Shown here piece after piece: positions 11,774 through 22,503 of a stretch of DNA of 64,000 bases. The DNA is from Microthyrium microscopicum (Eukaryota > Ascomycota > Dothideomycetes > Microthyriales > Microthyriaceae). Location of the stretch: contig MU004231.1 in assembly GCA_010405405.1 (NCBI GenBank), positions 4,018,884 to 4,082,883 on the forward strand, read 5' to 3'. The position numbers and the translations under genes were made by a program. The notes below the pieces were generated by a model. That model made no database searches, was not told the origin of the DNA, and saw nothing but the letters and a program-made list of their open reading frames with translations. The first letter of the stretch is position 1. Each line of letters begins with the position of its first letter.

Positions 11774-12635
11774 ATGGTGGTCTGTCAAAGGCTAGGAGCT
11801 CAATTGGGCGCAATTAGTCTTCCAACACGATCCAGGTGCATTGCGCAAACACCACTTCAGTCCCACGTCTTTGCCTTTCGACCAGCAATCAACATCACAT
11901 CAATACCCGTGCGACACGCCTCTCACGCGGAGCAAGGAAGGGCCAACGGTGTCAAAGATGGAGCAGGAAGACGTTTAGGTGCCAAAAAGACTGGCGGTTT
12001 GTTTGATTCAGATGCCCCTGTGCGAACGATGGTATCTAACTCTCTCAGGGGAATTTGTAGTGCCCGGAAACATCATATTTCGCCAGCGCGGCACGTTATG
12101 GCATCCCGGCGAGAATGTCGGACTTGGCAGAGACCATACAATCTTTGCTACGGAAAAGGGCTACGTCCGCTACTATCGCGATCCCGCTCGTCACAAAAAG
12201 CGACGATATATTGGTGTCGCCCTCGAACCACACGATACCCTCCCCGCAAACCCTTTCGCACCCCGAAGAAGGCGTTTGAATATGATTGCCGTTCCATTCA
12301 AAGCCGACAAGGTTCCTGAACCTCCCAAACCGCTCGAGCCCATAGGGAGAACACCAGAAGGGAAGATTTTACGAATGAGAAGCAATCTTTCATTCAGGCC
12401 AGCCAATTGGGAAATCGGAAAGCTGATGGACGCTGCCGCAGAGAAAATTACTCCTTTTAAGAAGGGAGACCGATGGACAGCATGGCGGAAGAGACGCGCC
12501 AAGCTGACCAACGTCAAGGACTTGAAGGCAGCGAAGAGAGCACAGAAGATAAAGAAAGCGGCCAACAGAATCAAGGGCAAGCAGATGGCCGCTATGAAGG
12601 GCAAAGAGATCAAGGCAAATAAAGCTGCAAGATAG
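11774..12635 (+). CDS. Mitochondrial large-subunit ribosomal protein bL27m
   Basis: Two exons, 11774-11996 and 12049-12635, encode 269 residues. The joined sequence around the intron reads [19 protein letters not shown], the conserved core of ribosomal protein L27. The 52-nt intron has a CTAAC branch site (12036-12040) and CAG acceptor. The first 50 or so residues are Arg/Ser-rich without acidic residues, as in a mitochondrial targeting sequence. The C-terminal extension is Lys/Arg/Ala-rich, as in yeast Mrp7/bL27m. bL27 sits near the peptidyl-transferase centre; here it would act in the mitochondrial ribosome. The gene shares a divergent promoter region with XRN1. Confidence 0.95.
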
Positions 12636-13058
12636 ACGTGTTTTGTAAGATAGTAGAGGGTCAATTGCATAGGAGCGAGCGATGTGGATTCTTGATATAC
12701 TACTCTTCAACTTTTCATAACCTTTGCAGCACCTTCTGCTTGACCAATTGACCAACCCGTGTCGCGAAGCCAGATATGCATCAGAAATGCGCTCGGAAAT
12801 AGCTTTCAGAAGTCTTGACACGACACTAACATTATCTACAGGAGCTTTAGTCCGCCCCACTATTACAGAATTTGAGTCGCCGAAGGCGCGAGATGCTTAT
12901 TATTCGCAATAATTGGCTTTCCAGGTCTTCTGAAGACAGCCACTTACGCTACAGAGTTATCCTCTCTCCAAAAAGTCGAACCCTTTACTCACTCGGCTCT
13001 AAAAATCTGACGAACCCCTACGTATGATAAGGAATTGAACTGATACATTGGTTCAATC
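12636..13058. other. Intergenic
   Basis: This contains the 3' end region of the bL27m gene and the upstream region of the amidase gene. No RNA gene or repeat recognised. Confidence 0.5.
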
Positions 13059-14517
13059 ATGGTATCTACCGAGCTGTACCGCTTGAGTGCCTGCGAAATC
13101 CGAGATCTCCTCAGATCCAATACCATCACAGTAGAAGAATATGCCAAATCACTACTCTCACGCGTATCAGCCCGAGATAACACTGTCAAGGCATGGGTAT
13201 ATCTCAGTCCAGAATATGTGCTGGAGCAGGCAAGAGCTTTAGATAAAACTCTTAAAGACAATCGAGGGCCTCTATTCGGGATCGCTATTGGCATTAAAGA
13301 CATCATGAACACAAAAGGTATTTTCTCCACGAGCAGGTCTGATCACCGACTGACTCAACCAGACATGCCAACCGAATATGGTTCGCCTATTTACAAAGGC
13401 AACAATCCAACCTTTGACTCGGCGGCAGTGGGCATTCTACGAGCCGCAGGAGCTTTGATATTTGGTAATTATACTCCATGACTGTTTCCTCGACATCACT
13501 GATCAAAGGCAGGCAAAACGACAACTACGGAATTCGCCGCTGTTCAGAAAGGCACCAAAACGGCAAATCCTCACAATCCAGCCCATACACCAGGAGGCTC
13601 CTCATCTGGCTCCGCTGCGGCCGTTGCCGATTTCCAAGTCACGCTCAGTGTTGGCACCCAGACTGCTGGAAGTATTGTTCGCCCGGCGTCATTCAATGGT
13701 ATCTACGGCATGAAACCGACGTGGAACTCAATATCACCCGAAGGTGAAAAGACCTTCTCAATCCACAACGACACGTTCGGCTTCTTTGCGCGAACAGTAA
13801 AGGATCTTGAACTGTTCGCTGATATCTTCTCTTTGCAAGACGATGAAATGCCACGGTCAGTGGACCTTAAAGAGTCTGTATTTGCTGTTTTGAATCCGAC
13901 GGACATCCTGGGGGAAGGGTCAAAAGCCGCACTCGGGTCTGCTGCACAACTGCTACGAGACAGTGGTGCACGCGTGGAAATGATCGATCTGCCGGACATC
14001 TTCGCTAAAATCATCGATATGCACACGGAGATCCTTGCGCATGATGGACGGATAGCTTTCTATAAGGAATATCGACTGGCGCCTGAGAAGCTGAACAGTC
14101 AACTCATCGAGTACGTCACTAATAAGCATCAGCTCTCAAGAAAGAACTACGTGATGTATCTTGAAGAGTCATCGAGTTTGAGACCTCAGATGGATAGGCT
14201 ACTCAGTGGATATACTGCTCTGATTGCGCCGAGTACACTCGATGCTGCACCCCAAGGACTAGAGTACACTGGCAATCCTGTTTGTAACTCTCTATGGACA
14301 GTAAGTCATTCAAATATACAACTCATCTGCCGATGCTGAATGTGATTATTAGGCTCTACATGTCCCTGTTATCAACATTCCTGGATTTCAAAGCTCTGAT
14401 ATGCCTGTTGGTGTTTCTCTCATAGCTCCACGGTATCATGATCGACAGCTCCTGAAAGTTTGTGAAAAGGTTGGAGAGGTATTCACAAGGAATGGGGGAT
14501 GGACATCAAAGGTATAA
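13059..14517 (+). CDS. Amidase-signature family hydrolase
   Basis: Four exons (13059-13317, 13363-13464, 13513-14300, 14353-14517) encode 437 residues. Splicing restores NTKDMPTEYGSPIYKGN and KTTTTEFAAVQKGT, standard amidase-family sequence. The Ser-cisSer-Lys triad is present: Lys80 in GIKD, Ser150 in PGGSSSGSAAAVA and Ser174 in QTAGSI. These enzymes hydrolyse amide bonds (fatty-acid amides, aryl or carbon amides); the substrate here cannot be told. No signal peptide or membrane anchor is visible, so it is probably cytosolic. The first intron is 45 nt and in frame, so retention would insert 15 residues right after the catalytic-Lys region. The protein is somewhat short for the family (usually 450-600). 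Confidence 0.93.
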
Positions 14518-14614
14518 ATAGCGTTTCGAGTCCTTTGATCGGTAATACGCAATTCTCGGAGTGAGCGGAATGGATACTGCGCATGTCTAAAGTCTTTCCA
14601 TTCAGACTACATAC

Positions 14615-15242
14615 CATAGCGTGGGAGGGGGGGTAGAGGGAATGATGTCGAGTTCTCTTATTCTAGACATTTTGGCGACATAAAGTCTAAAATACTAGTT
14701 TACGGAGCCAATGTGTCTTGAAATAAGATTATGTCTTGATAATGTCTAGTATAAGAGTATCTTAATAGCTAGGAAGGATCACGATAAGAAACTAAGAAGG
14801 AGCAAAAATGGTAGTAGGCAAGAATAAGAAAAAGAAAATCTAGGTAGTCTATATGTACCAAAACTACAAAATTGCATATTTAGTATTCATAAAACTAGTA
14901 GAAGTCTATATGCTAAATCTCGCTCATAAGTAAAATACGAGGCTAGCCTAAAACGTAAAGTAAAATACCATAATTAAAACTATCTTAAAAATCCTAAGTT
15001 CTTCTATTAAAGATACTAGTTAATAAGACCTCTAAATCTAGTAAATTGCCTATTTAGGCAATTTTTTTAGGTCTATCTAATAGCTAGGACATAAATTTTT
15101 AGATAAAATAGTCTTATTAGCTAGACATAATACCAAGATTTAATATTATTTTTATTAAGGATGCTAGAAGAAGTACCTTTTAAATAAATAGTACAGAGAT
15201 AGTAGTAAACATTATTTCCTCTACCCCCCGTCGCACGCTATA
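14615..15242. mobile_element. Decayed non-autonomous element with terminal inverted repeats
   Basis: An AT-rich block of about 630 bp is bounded by near-identical inverted repeats, 14616-14643 and 15215-15242. They match at about 25 of 28 positions and share ATAGCGTG plus a G-rich run and GTAGAGG. The interior has no open frame and is rich in TA, as after RIP. This fits a MITE or an internally deleted DNA transposon. No certain target-site duplication: both flanks carry TACC close by. The superfamily cannot be assigned by eye. Confidence 0.6.
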
Positions 15243-15749
15243 GTACCTAGGTATTTGCTTATCAATCTCATAGGAGACAGAATATAATGGAGAATCAATG
15301 CGGCTTCTATCGGTACCATATCCCCCAGGCTTCAGGTCCTGCAAGTGTACCATAGGCCTTCCTCCGCTTCCGGCGAACGCTGGCTTTGAGGGCCGCGCTG
15401 AATTACTTTGTCTTAAGCTTCATAAACTAAAGGAGCCGCCACCAGGATATCCCAAAGCCAGACCAGGGCTTGTGGAACCTGTGGGAACTAAACCTCTTGA
15501 GGCCTAGATCGTCGACAACTCAAGACCAAATGAGTGCAGCATCCGACAACAGCTCTATCTCGTTACCCATGGAAAACTTTCTACAGTATTTTACTCCTTT
15601 GAGTCTTCCAGGACGGCATATCTACATTTTCAGCAAGTCTTTGGTCGTTTGTAAGAACAAACCGGAATCACTATTCTAACGACTATTGCTTAAAAGATCG
15701 CAGACATTCGGGACCACAACTCAGCACAGTGTCAAACCGGTATTTCGAT

Positions 15750-16914
15750 ATGCCAACTCTGCGTAAAGCTTGCACAAACTGCACCACTTCGAAACGTAAA
15801 TGTGTTGTTCGGAATCCGAAATGTGTTCGTTGCTCAGAGAAGAATCTAGAGTGTGTGTATGACCTCGACCCTCTTCTAACACCGCCAACCAAAAATGAGA
15901 GACTGCTTGCTTTCGGCTTCCATCCATCTAGTCACAAAACACTAGGCAGGTGTATCTTAAGAAACATTCAACTTCGAGCACCTGGGTGTGACCCAACAAT
16001 CAGTGTGCCCGGTGGCAAGCACATTCTCGACATGGTCAGACTGGGATTCGGCACTGTGCCAGAGCTCCTCAAGCGAGTTAAGCCTGCATCGTTCGTGCAT
16101 CCGAAGCTGCAAATATCGAACAAGATCAATCCTATCGCTACCCTTGTGGAACAAGGGGCCTGGGGAGTGTGCTCGCAGAGCTTTATGCGTCTTAAACAAA
16201 CCGATATCAAAATGGTATCGGCTACTGAAGCCCTTACTGCATTGCAAGCACTTCTAGTTCACTTAGCAGAGTCTTTGTTCTCCACATGTCCGGGTGAACA
16301 AGAACAGGCGGATCAGTCACTCACCCTTTTATCTGATTGGACCCAAAATTTGTTAGCACTTGTTGACATTGGAATGCCACAGTGCCAGTCTTCATGGCAA
16401 AATTGGCTTCTAGCAGAAAGTAAGTTGAATATCAGGTTCACAATTCTTCACAAGATCCAATGGCAGATATCGCCCTCGAGGGGAGCGTGCCATTTATCTT
16501 TTTGACTCGTTCATGGCTCTATAAAGCCAAATGTCGACTTGTACAGTGAAAAGTCGCAAATGTTTCACATCCTTTCTATCAGCCCAGACTAATACATCGA
16601 CAGGTATTCGTCGAACTATCTTCATGGCTTACGTGCTCAATTTGTCGGTCATTGGCTATAAGCATGGATACTGTCCTTACTGGTTGTTCACGGAATCACT
16701 GCCATTTGATGCTCGACCAGGTCTCTGGATGGCCGAATCTCCCCAGGCATGGATTGGCGCAGCTAACGTCACAAATGGAGACGAAGTTGGGGAACAGCTC
16801 AGCTCATACCACGAATTTGCCGAGTCTTTTCGGGGTCAAACTATACCAGACTTTGGTGGGGATGCATTTCTAACTTTAGTAACTTACGCACATAATGGAC
16901 CTGGTGGGAACTAA
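15750..16914 (+). CDS. Zn2Cys6 (GAL4-type) transcription factor, short
   Basis: The ATG at 15750 opens MPTLRKACTNCTTSKRKC, a binuclear zinc cluster with Cys8, 11, 18, 25, 28 and 35. Two exons, 15750-16419 and 16604-16914, give 326 residues. The join yields LLAESSIRRTIFMAYVL, matching the conserved ending of this short fungal regulator family. It would be a nuclear DNA-binding regulator; its targets are unknown. The 184-nt intron is much longer than its neighbours but has a GTAAGT donor, a CTAAT branch site near 16590 and CAG acceptor. No leucine-rich middle-homology region is obvious. It lies directly upstream of an NmrA-like gene on the same strand. Confidence 0.75.
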
Positions 16915-17089
16915 GCCCAATACGGTGTTACCATAAACACGATTTTTTTGGATTATGTAAAGTCCAAGACGGTTTATATCATTTGGCGCTCGCGTGGCCA
17001 TGGACATGGTCTATATAAAGCCTGCATCCTCCACCGTTTCATGGTTGATCCAGCTAATACCTCTCATCATCGAATCTTGATCTTGCATC

Positions 17090-18181
17090 ATGTCCTCTGC
17101 GAAGCCCCTTCTTGTTGTACTTGGTGCTACAGGTAACCAAGGAGGCTCTGTCATTGCACACTTTCTCTCCGTTTCGCCCTCATCATATGCACTTCGTGCA
17201 GTAACTCGGGATCCCTCCTCAGCCAAAGCTACTTCACTCGCGTCACAAGGGGTTGAGGTAGTGGTCGGTGACTTTGATGATCCCAAATCACTTGATAAGG
17301 CTTTCGATGGGGCATCAATCATCTTCGCTGCAACAGATTTTGTACAATTGATGTTGAGCGCCTCGTTGCGCGAAAGGGCTGCAGCAACGGGTGAACCTCC
17401 CGGATTTTACATCAGAGACTACGAAGCCCAGCAAAACAAGAACATTATTGATGCTGCGGCTAAAGTCACTACGCTTGACAGGTTCATCTTTTCCGGCCTT
17501 CCAAACGTGAACAAGCTAAGCGAAGGAAAATACGCCCATGTCTACTATTGTGATAGTAAAGCACTTGCCGAAGAGTATGGTAAAGCCAAGTACCCACAGC
17601 TCTGGGAGAAGACAAGCGTCTTTTATGCTGGATTTTTCCTCGAGAACTTGATAGGGGAAGATGGGGCTTTTCGGCCTACTCTGGTACGTCCTCGAGATAC
17701 TTGATCCACACCTCATTTCCAATGGTCTTGAGTTATCAGACTGATGCTTCCTTAGAATAAGTCAAAAGACACTCTCATTGCGCAGAAAGGAGAGCCTCTG
17801 ACTACAGTTCTTTTCCCTTGGTACTCTGCTGTGCAAGACACTGGCCCATTTGTAGCAGCTTTGATCCATGCCGCACCTGGTCAGAAGCTCCTCGGCGTCA
17901 ATCAATGGCTGAGCCTTCAAGACATATATAAAATCATGGCTCACACTATGGGAAAGGCTATTCGGTTCGTCGATAGCACGCCTACCATAAGTATAGGTGA
18001 TCCAGAGTTTCAGCGAGCTCACAAGGGGCTCATAGGCTTTTCTGTTGAATTTGGATACGATGGATCGAAGGTTGACAAGACTGTTCTGAGACCTGAAGAG
18101 CTCAACAAATCAATTCGATTGCCATCTGTGGAGGACTGGATCAAGCAGCAGGACTGGGACAATATATTGCAGTGTGAGTGA
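17090..18181 (+). CDS. NmrA-like NAD(P)-binding protein
   Basis: Two exons, 17090-17683 and 17756-18181, joined at a 72-nt intron with a CTGATG branch site, encode 339 residues. The start reads KPLLVVLGATGNQGGSV, the Rossmann GxxGxxG of NmrA-like atypical short-chain dehydrogenases. GDFDDPKSL and FSGLPN follow, as in the family. The catalytic Tyr-Lys pair is not obvious, as in NmrA, where the fold senses NAD(P) redox state and binds a regulator. Family members also include HSCARG-like sensors and true reductases. Its place 175 bp after a Zn2Cys6 gene makes a regulator-sensor pair conceivable, but this is inference. Confidence 0.88.
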
Positions 18182-18214
18182 GGGTTTTGGGGTTAAGTTC
18201 AAGCCGTTGGCACT

Positions 18215-18429
18215 CCAACGGCATGGCAAAATAAATGGCGTACTCCCATCAACTCTGATGGCTACCACCAGCGCTGCTAACCAAGAGGCGCTTTAATTCC
18301 CATCGTATCTGATAAATACTCCCAATCCGAGCGCCCTTTATGGCAAATAAAGCACTCGATAACAGACCGTAGCCTCTGGGCGCCATCAGAGTTGATGGGA
18401 GTACGCCATTTATTTTGCCATGCCGTTGG
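18215..18429. repeat. Perfect 48-bp inverted repeat with a 119-nt spacer
   Basis: Bases 18215-18262 are exactly repeated in reverse complement at 18382-18429 (48 of 48 by eye). The left arm is preceded by a smaller palindrome, GCCGTTGG/CCAACGGC (18203-18222). The RNA or single strand could fold into a long hairpin. The spacer has no open frame. It lies just beyond the NmrA-like stop codon. Confidence 0.85.
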
Positions 18430-18960
18430 CACTTTTGGGACATCAGTACGTAAATGCCTCATAGCGCTTCCGTTGAAAATGTAGAGCCAACAGGAGAAGA
18501 ATAAAGGGATTGTGTGACAGCAAAGAGGTTCATCGAGGAACATTGTTTCTCATATCTGCTCATAAAGGGTTTGAAGCAGTGATCATCAATAGCTTTTATG
18601 TGAGACTCATGTACACAATACACACATCTATGAGGAGACCAAAGGAATAGTATCCTCAATTTCAACAATCTTTAGAGCTCCTGAACAGACTCACATCTAG
18701 ATCCTTTGTCCTCTGCTCGATAGCTTGGCCAGTCAGCGATTCGAACTTCTTTGTTGTATTTATTCGACCTAGGCAGGCCTATTGTTTCCCATCCGCAAGC
18801 AGTAGAAAAGTGGTTTTGTAGTCCTTTTTCTATTTCTCGATAACCACGAGATTCAGATATTACGTGATGGTCTACGTGTAACAAACATCGAGGTCAAAGT
18901 CGAACATAGAACTACAAACCCAAAAATAGCCGGCGCATCAGCAATAATTGACCAGTGACT
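18430..18960. other. Intergenic
   Basis: Region between the inverted repeat and the large hypothetical gene. Probably the promoter of the latter; nothing else recognised. Confidence 0.5.
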
Positions 18961-21307
18961 ATGCGCCGAGACCGGCGCGATGTTGGGCGCTATAAATCCA
19001 TCGCAAGGCTTGATATTGATGAGCAGCGCGACACATGGAGTCGCGAGGTTGCCAAACGTTCCGTCAAGCACTCTGAGCAAATGAAGCTACTTAAAGACAT
19101 CGCGAAGGCATACCCAGAAGTGACCGGAGGGATCTTACGAGCCCTAAGGGCGCGGATTAAAGTACAAGCAACAAAGGGATATCAGTATAACAGACGCCAA
19201 CCTCCACAGGAAAGGCGAAGAGGTCCGCCTCTTCTGGCTACGACTCATATTCCGGGTCGGCAATCTCGAACTAAAGATCTAGAAGATACTTTTACTAAGC
19301 TTTTCGCTTCTCTAGTACGTGACGATTCCAATCCGGCCTTAATTCAGTCTCTAGAGATCACCTTATGGCCCATCGAAACACCTTATAAGATTACTAGATA
19401 CCACACTGATATATGGAGGCGCGCTTTTGAGAAAATGCCTTCCCCCGCTCGTATTAGCTTTCAAGAATTTCTGAACATCATGCGAACTACTACTGTCTAT
19501 CACCAGCAGATATTCTATGAAATCACTCTCCTTTTATGTCTTCTTCCCAATCTGAAGGCACTTAGAATCAAGAGTCCTGGCGCTGCTTTAGAAAACAACC
19601 ATTCAGAGATTGGATTTGAAGAAACATTTAGAGATCTGAGACCAGTTCTTGACAAACTGATCATATTTCAAGTCAGTCCGCGGGTTCTAGATTGGAATAA
19701 TATTCAGCATCCCATGAGAGTTTTTGGACCATTCGTTAACAACCCCAACTTGGAACATCTAAGCTATTCTGACTATAGAGATATAAAGGAATTCAACTTT
19801 CCTGGTACCAATGACCAGATTATGAATATACCAGACAGGCCACCGCCTGCTCCTGCATCACTCCCTTTTTCTGTCCCTCCGAGGTTTCATTTCCCTGCGG
19901 ATCCTCCTGATGTACCTCCTCACCCTTATCAGGATGTAGTCACAACGGGTGACCCTCCACACATGGTACCTTGGAACAATAGATGGTGGTCTAATCCACT
20001 TGTACCGTCGGCATGGGGACAGCACGGAGGACAGAACCTACAAACTATTCGCCTGCATGGAGTACCAGAAATAAAGACTGCTCAGCTCCAGGACCTCCTT
20101 TCCAGACCAACCACTCTCAAGTCATTTTCTTGGGTCTGCTGCAACGTGACTTGTGAAGGTTCACACCAGGAAACTCATGGAGCAAAGGCCATAGTGCCGT
20201 TGCTCGCAAACTTTACCAACACTCTTCAACACTTGAATATCTCATTTTCAAACTACCAACCAAGAGAACAGCCCATGGACCGTTGCAAAAGCACTAATGC
20301 CCTATGCGGCTTCAACCATCGTCATCCTGATCCCAATCTAGGAAGATATACAGTCACACGCGCTTGTCCTCCTTTCTGTCATTATGAAATGGACTCACTA
20401 AAAGATTTTCGAGTCCTTGAGGACATCACTCTTAGTGGAAACTTGCTAAAGTGCCTGCACGGAACTTTTGAGTACCCTTTAACTGTCATGCATAGTGGGG
20501 GTTTTCCCAATGACTCCCTTGACTTGGAGGATATTCTTCCAGACTCATGCAAGTATTTGACCATTAGTAGCTGCACCAGTCACTGCTTCTATGAGCTACG
20601 AACATTTGCGAGACAGTTAGCCCGACAAAGACCAACGCGTACGTTATACGGGATTGAGGGTACACAATCGTCCACACCTCCGTCGCCTCAAGATGGACCT
20701 ATAAGCGGAGATTGTCCAAATCTGCAATGGATCGATTTGCAGGACACTGGAACCCCGTCAGACTGGAATTTAGATATACCTGCTCTGAGGCAGGAATTCC
20801 GTCGCATGTACCCTAATATTACTATATATAGTGACCAACAATCTCTACACACATCGCGAAGAAACCAACTTCTAACACAGCAACTTTTCAAGCCCGGTAA
20901 GACTATCAATCCCGCAGCCTGCTACTTTCTGATCTCAGTGCTAACAGCCAACAGGTCCACCCCTAGCCCCAACCGACCCCCGAGTAGCAAACACGATCCC
21001 CATGCGCCCAAACAATCCTAGATGGTGGCCAACCCAACCCACCATCGAAGGCCGACGCCACCCCGACGACGAGCCCAACGGACAAGACGACATTGACTTT
21101 GATCTCGAACTGAACGAAATGAACGGCGAAGGCCCAGATCTAGCAAAATTAGCCGGCTATGAGCGCCGAACTGTCAATGGAGAATATGCACGACCTTTTG
21201 GCCTCCGTCCGTGGGATAGGGAGTGTCCATTCTACTTTAATGATTTTCGGTGGAGATGGAGTTTTTTGATGGATCCTGAGAATTTGGCGCCTGGACCTGG
21301 GAATTAG
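18961..21307 (+). CDS. Large protein of unknown function, weakly leucine-rich-repeat-like
   Basis: Two exons, 18961-20896 and 20955-21307, joined over a 58-nt intron with a GTAAGA donor and CTAAC branch site, give 762 residues. The ATG at 18961 is the first in frame. I recognise no named domain. The basic N-terminus (residues 1-90) precedes stretches such as LPNLKALRIKSPG, NPNLEHLSYSDY and LQTIRLHGVPEI. These are spaced like the irregular leucine-rich repeats of fungal F-box-type proteins, although no F-box is seen. A Pro-rich segment (about 290-330) and a Cys/His-containing stretch (about 440-480) interrupt it. The second exon is acidic and then Trp-rich (WDRECPFYFNDFRWRW). No signal peptide or membrane segment. 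Role unknown. Confidence 0.75.
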
Positions 21308-22503
21308 GCAGCTTGATTGAGTGCTAGTGGTTCTAGTGATGATTGGGCTGACGCTGAATAAATTACAATCTGATGTATTTATGAATGGACCTGATATGTA
21401 GAGAGGCAAAGAGTGGTACTGTTTACTAAAGCTAAGGGGGGATGGCAGCGTATCAGCCAATCACAGCTCGTTCCAAAACATATATCAAGTTAGCAACCAC
21501 ATTTTAGTCTCCCATGAATGTGGCGGCACGCAGTATGAAAGGAGAGCCATTGGCGACGAATAGTATCAGTACGAATGCCGTGTCTGTCCTTTTTCCTGCC
21601 ATTCTTACATCTTCCCAGCTAGAAAGTAGCCATAAGCACATATATCTTGCACATTATCTATGCTAGCCTTCACCCCAAACTCAAATCTCACTCTAACCTG
21701 AAAAGTATGATTCAGATGCATTTTTATTCACCTTGTTCATCCACCACACAGCCCCATAGCAGATGGCACGTATCTATATACATAAAAATCCCTTGGGCTG
21801 CCATCATGCAGCAGGTTTCCTGCCAACCGGCCCACTAACAAATGCAGCCTGCGCAAACGAACAAAAAAAAGCTACTTGATATCGCTTAGTAGCTGGATAT
21901 ATATACATACAAGACAGGAAAGGCTAATGCTGTGCAAAGCTGGCCCAAAATAAAGAAAACCCAACCGCCATGAGGGCGCTGCGCAAAATCCGGCGCTTCC
22001 AGTCCAAAACACCGATAAAGTAGAATCGTGGTAAAAGGTGGGTAGAGTGAGAAAAGCGGGTATGTCAATGCGCCTGGAGGTTCGAAAGAGGTAAAAGTGG
22101 CGGGATCGGAGGAATCGAAAGGTTACAGTGGAAAGGGGTCTCGATTACATAGTAGATTATATTGGAGTTGTAAGGTTGCGCTGGTGTTGCTGATGCTTTT
22201 CACCCAGCGAGAAGATGGAGCAAAAGGTTTGATATGCGCGAAGGGACGGCCGCGTATGGTGAAGTTTTTTTACGAGGAGAAGAGGTAAGGGAAGCTGAAC
22301 ATGGTGTAGAGCTTCGTCGGGATATGGTTTGATAAAGCAACGGAGTTGCTTTGGGTGGCAATTAGTTTTACCAAAGCTTGGCCATCCAAAGGTATTCGAG
22401 GATGAACTTCTCGTTGAGATCCTGTCCTTTAGTTGATTTGATGCCAATGAATCAATTCGGCCCATGGCGAAAGAACTGTTGGTCTGCTAGTAGTATCACG
22501 AAG
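21308..22503. other. Convergent intergenic region
   Basis: 1.2 kb between the ends of the hypothetical (+) and GH17 (-) genes. It holds their 3' untranslated regions. I see no conserved frame, RNA gene or repeat. Confidence 0.6.

Noticed and set aside
12191-12670. Minus-strand frame of 159 codons
   Set aside because: Antisense to bL27m, whose sequence and splicing are clear. The hydrophobic reading comes from antisense of a Lys/Arg/Ala-rich tail.
15298-15507. Short plus-strand frame upstream of the Zn2Cys6 gene
   Set aside because: No conserved content and no plausible splice to the zinc-cluster exon.
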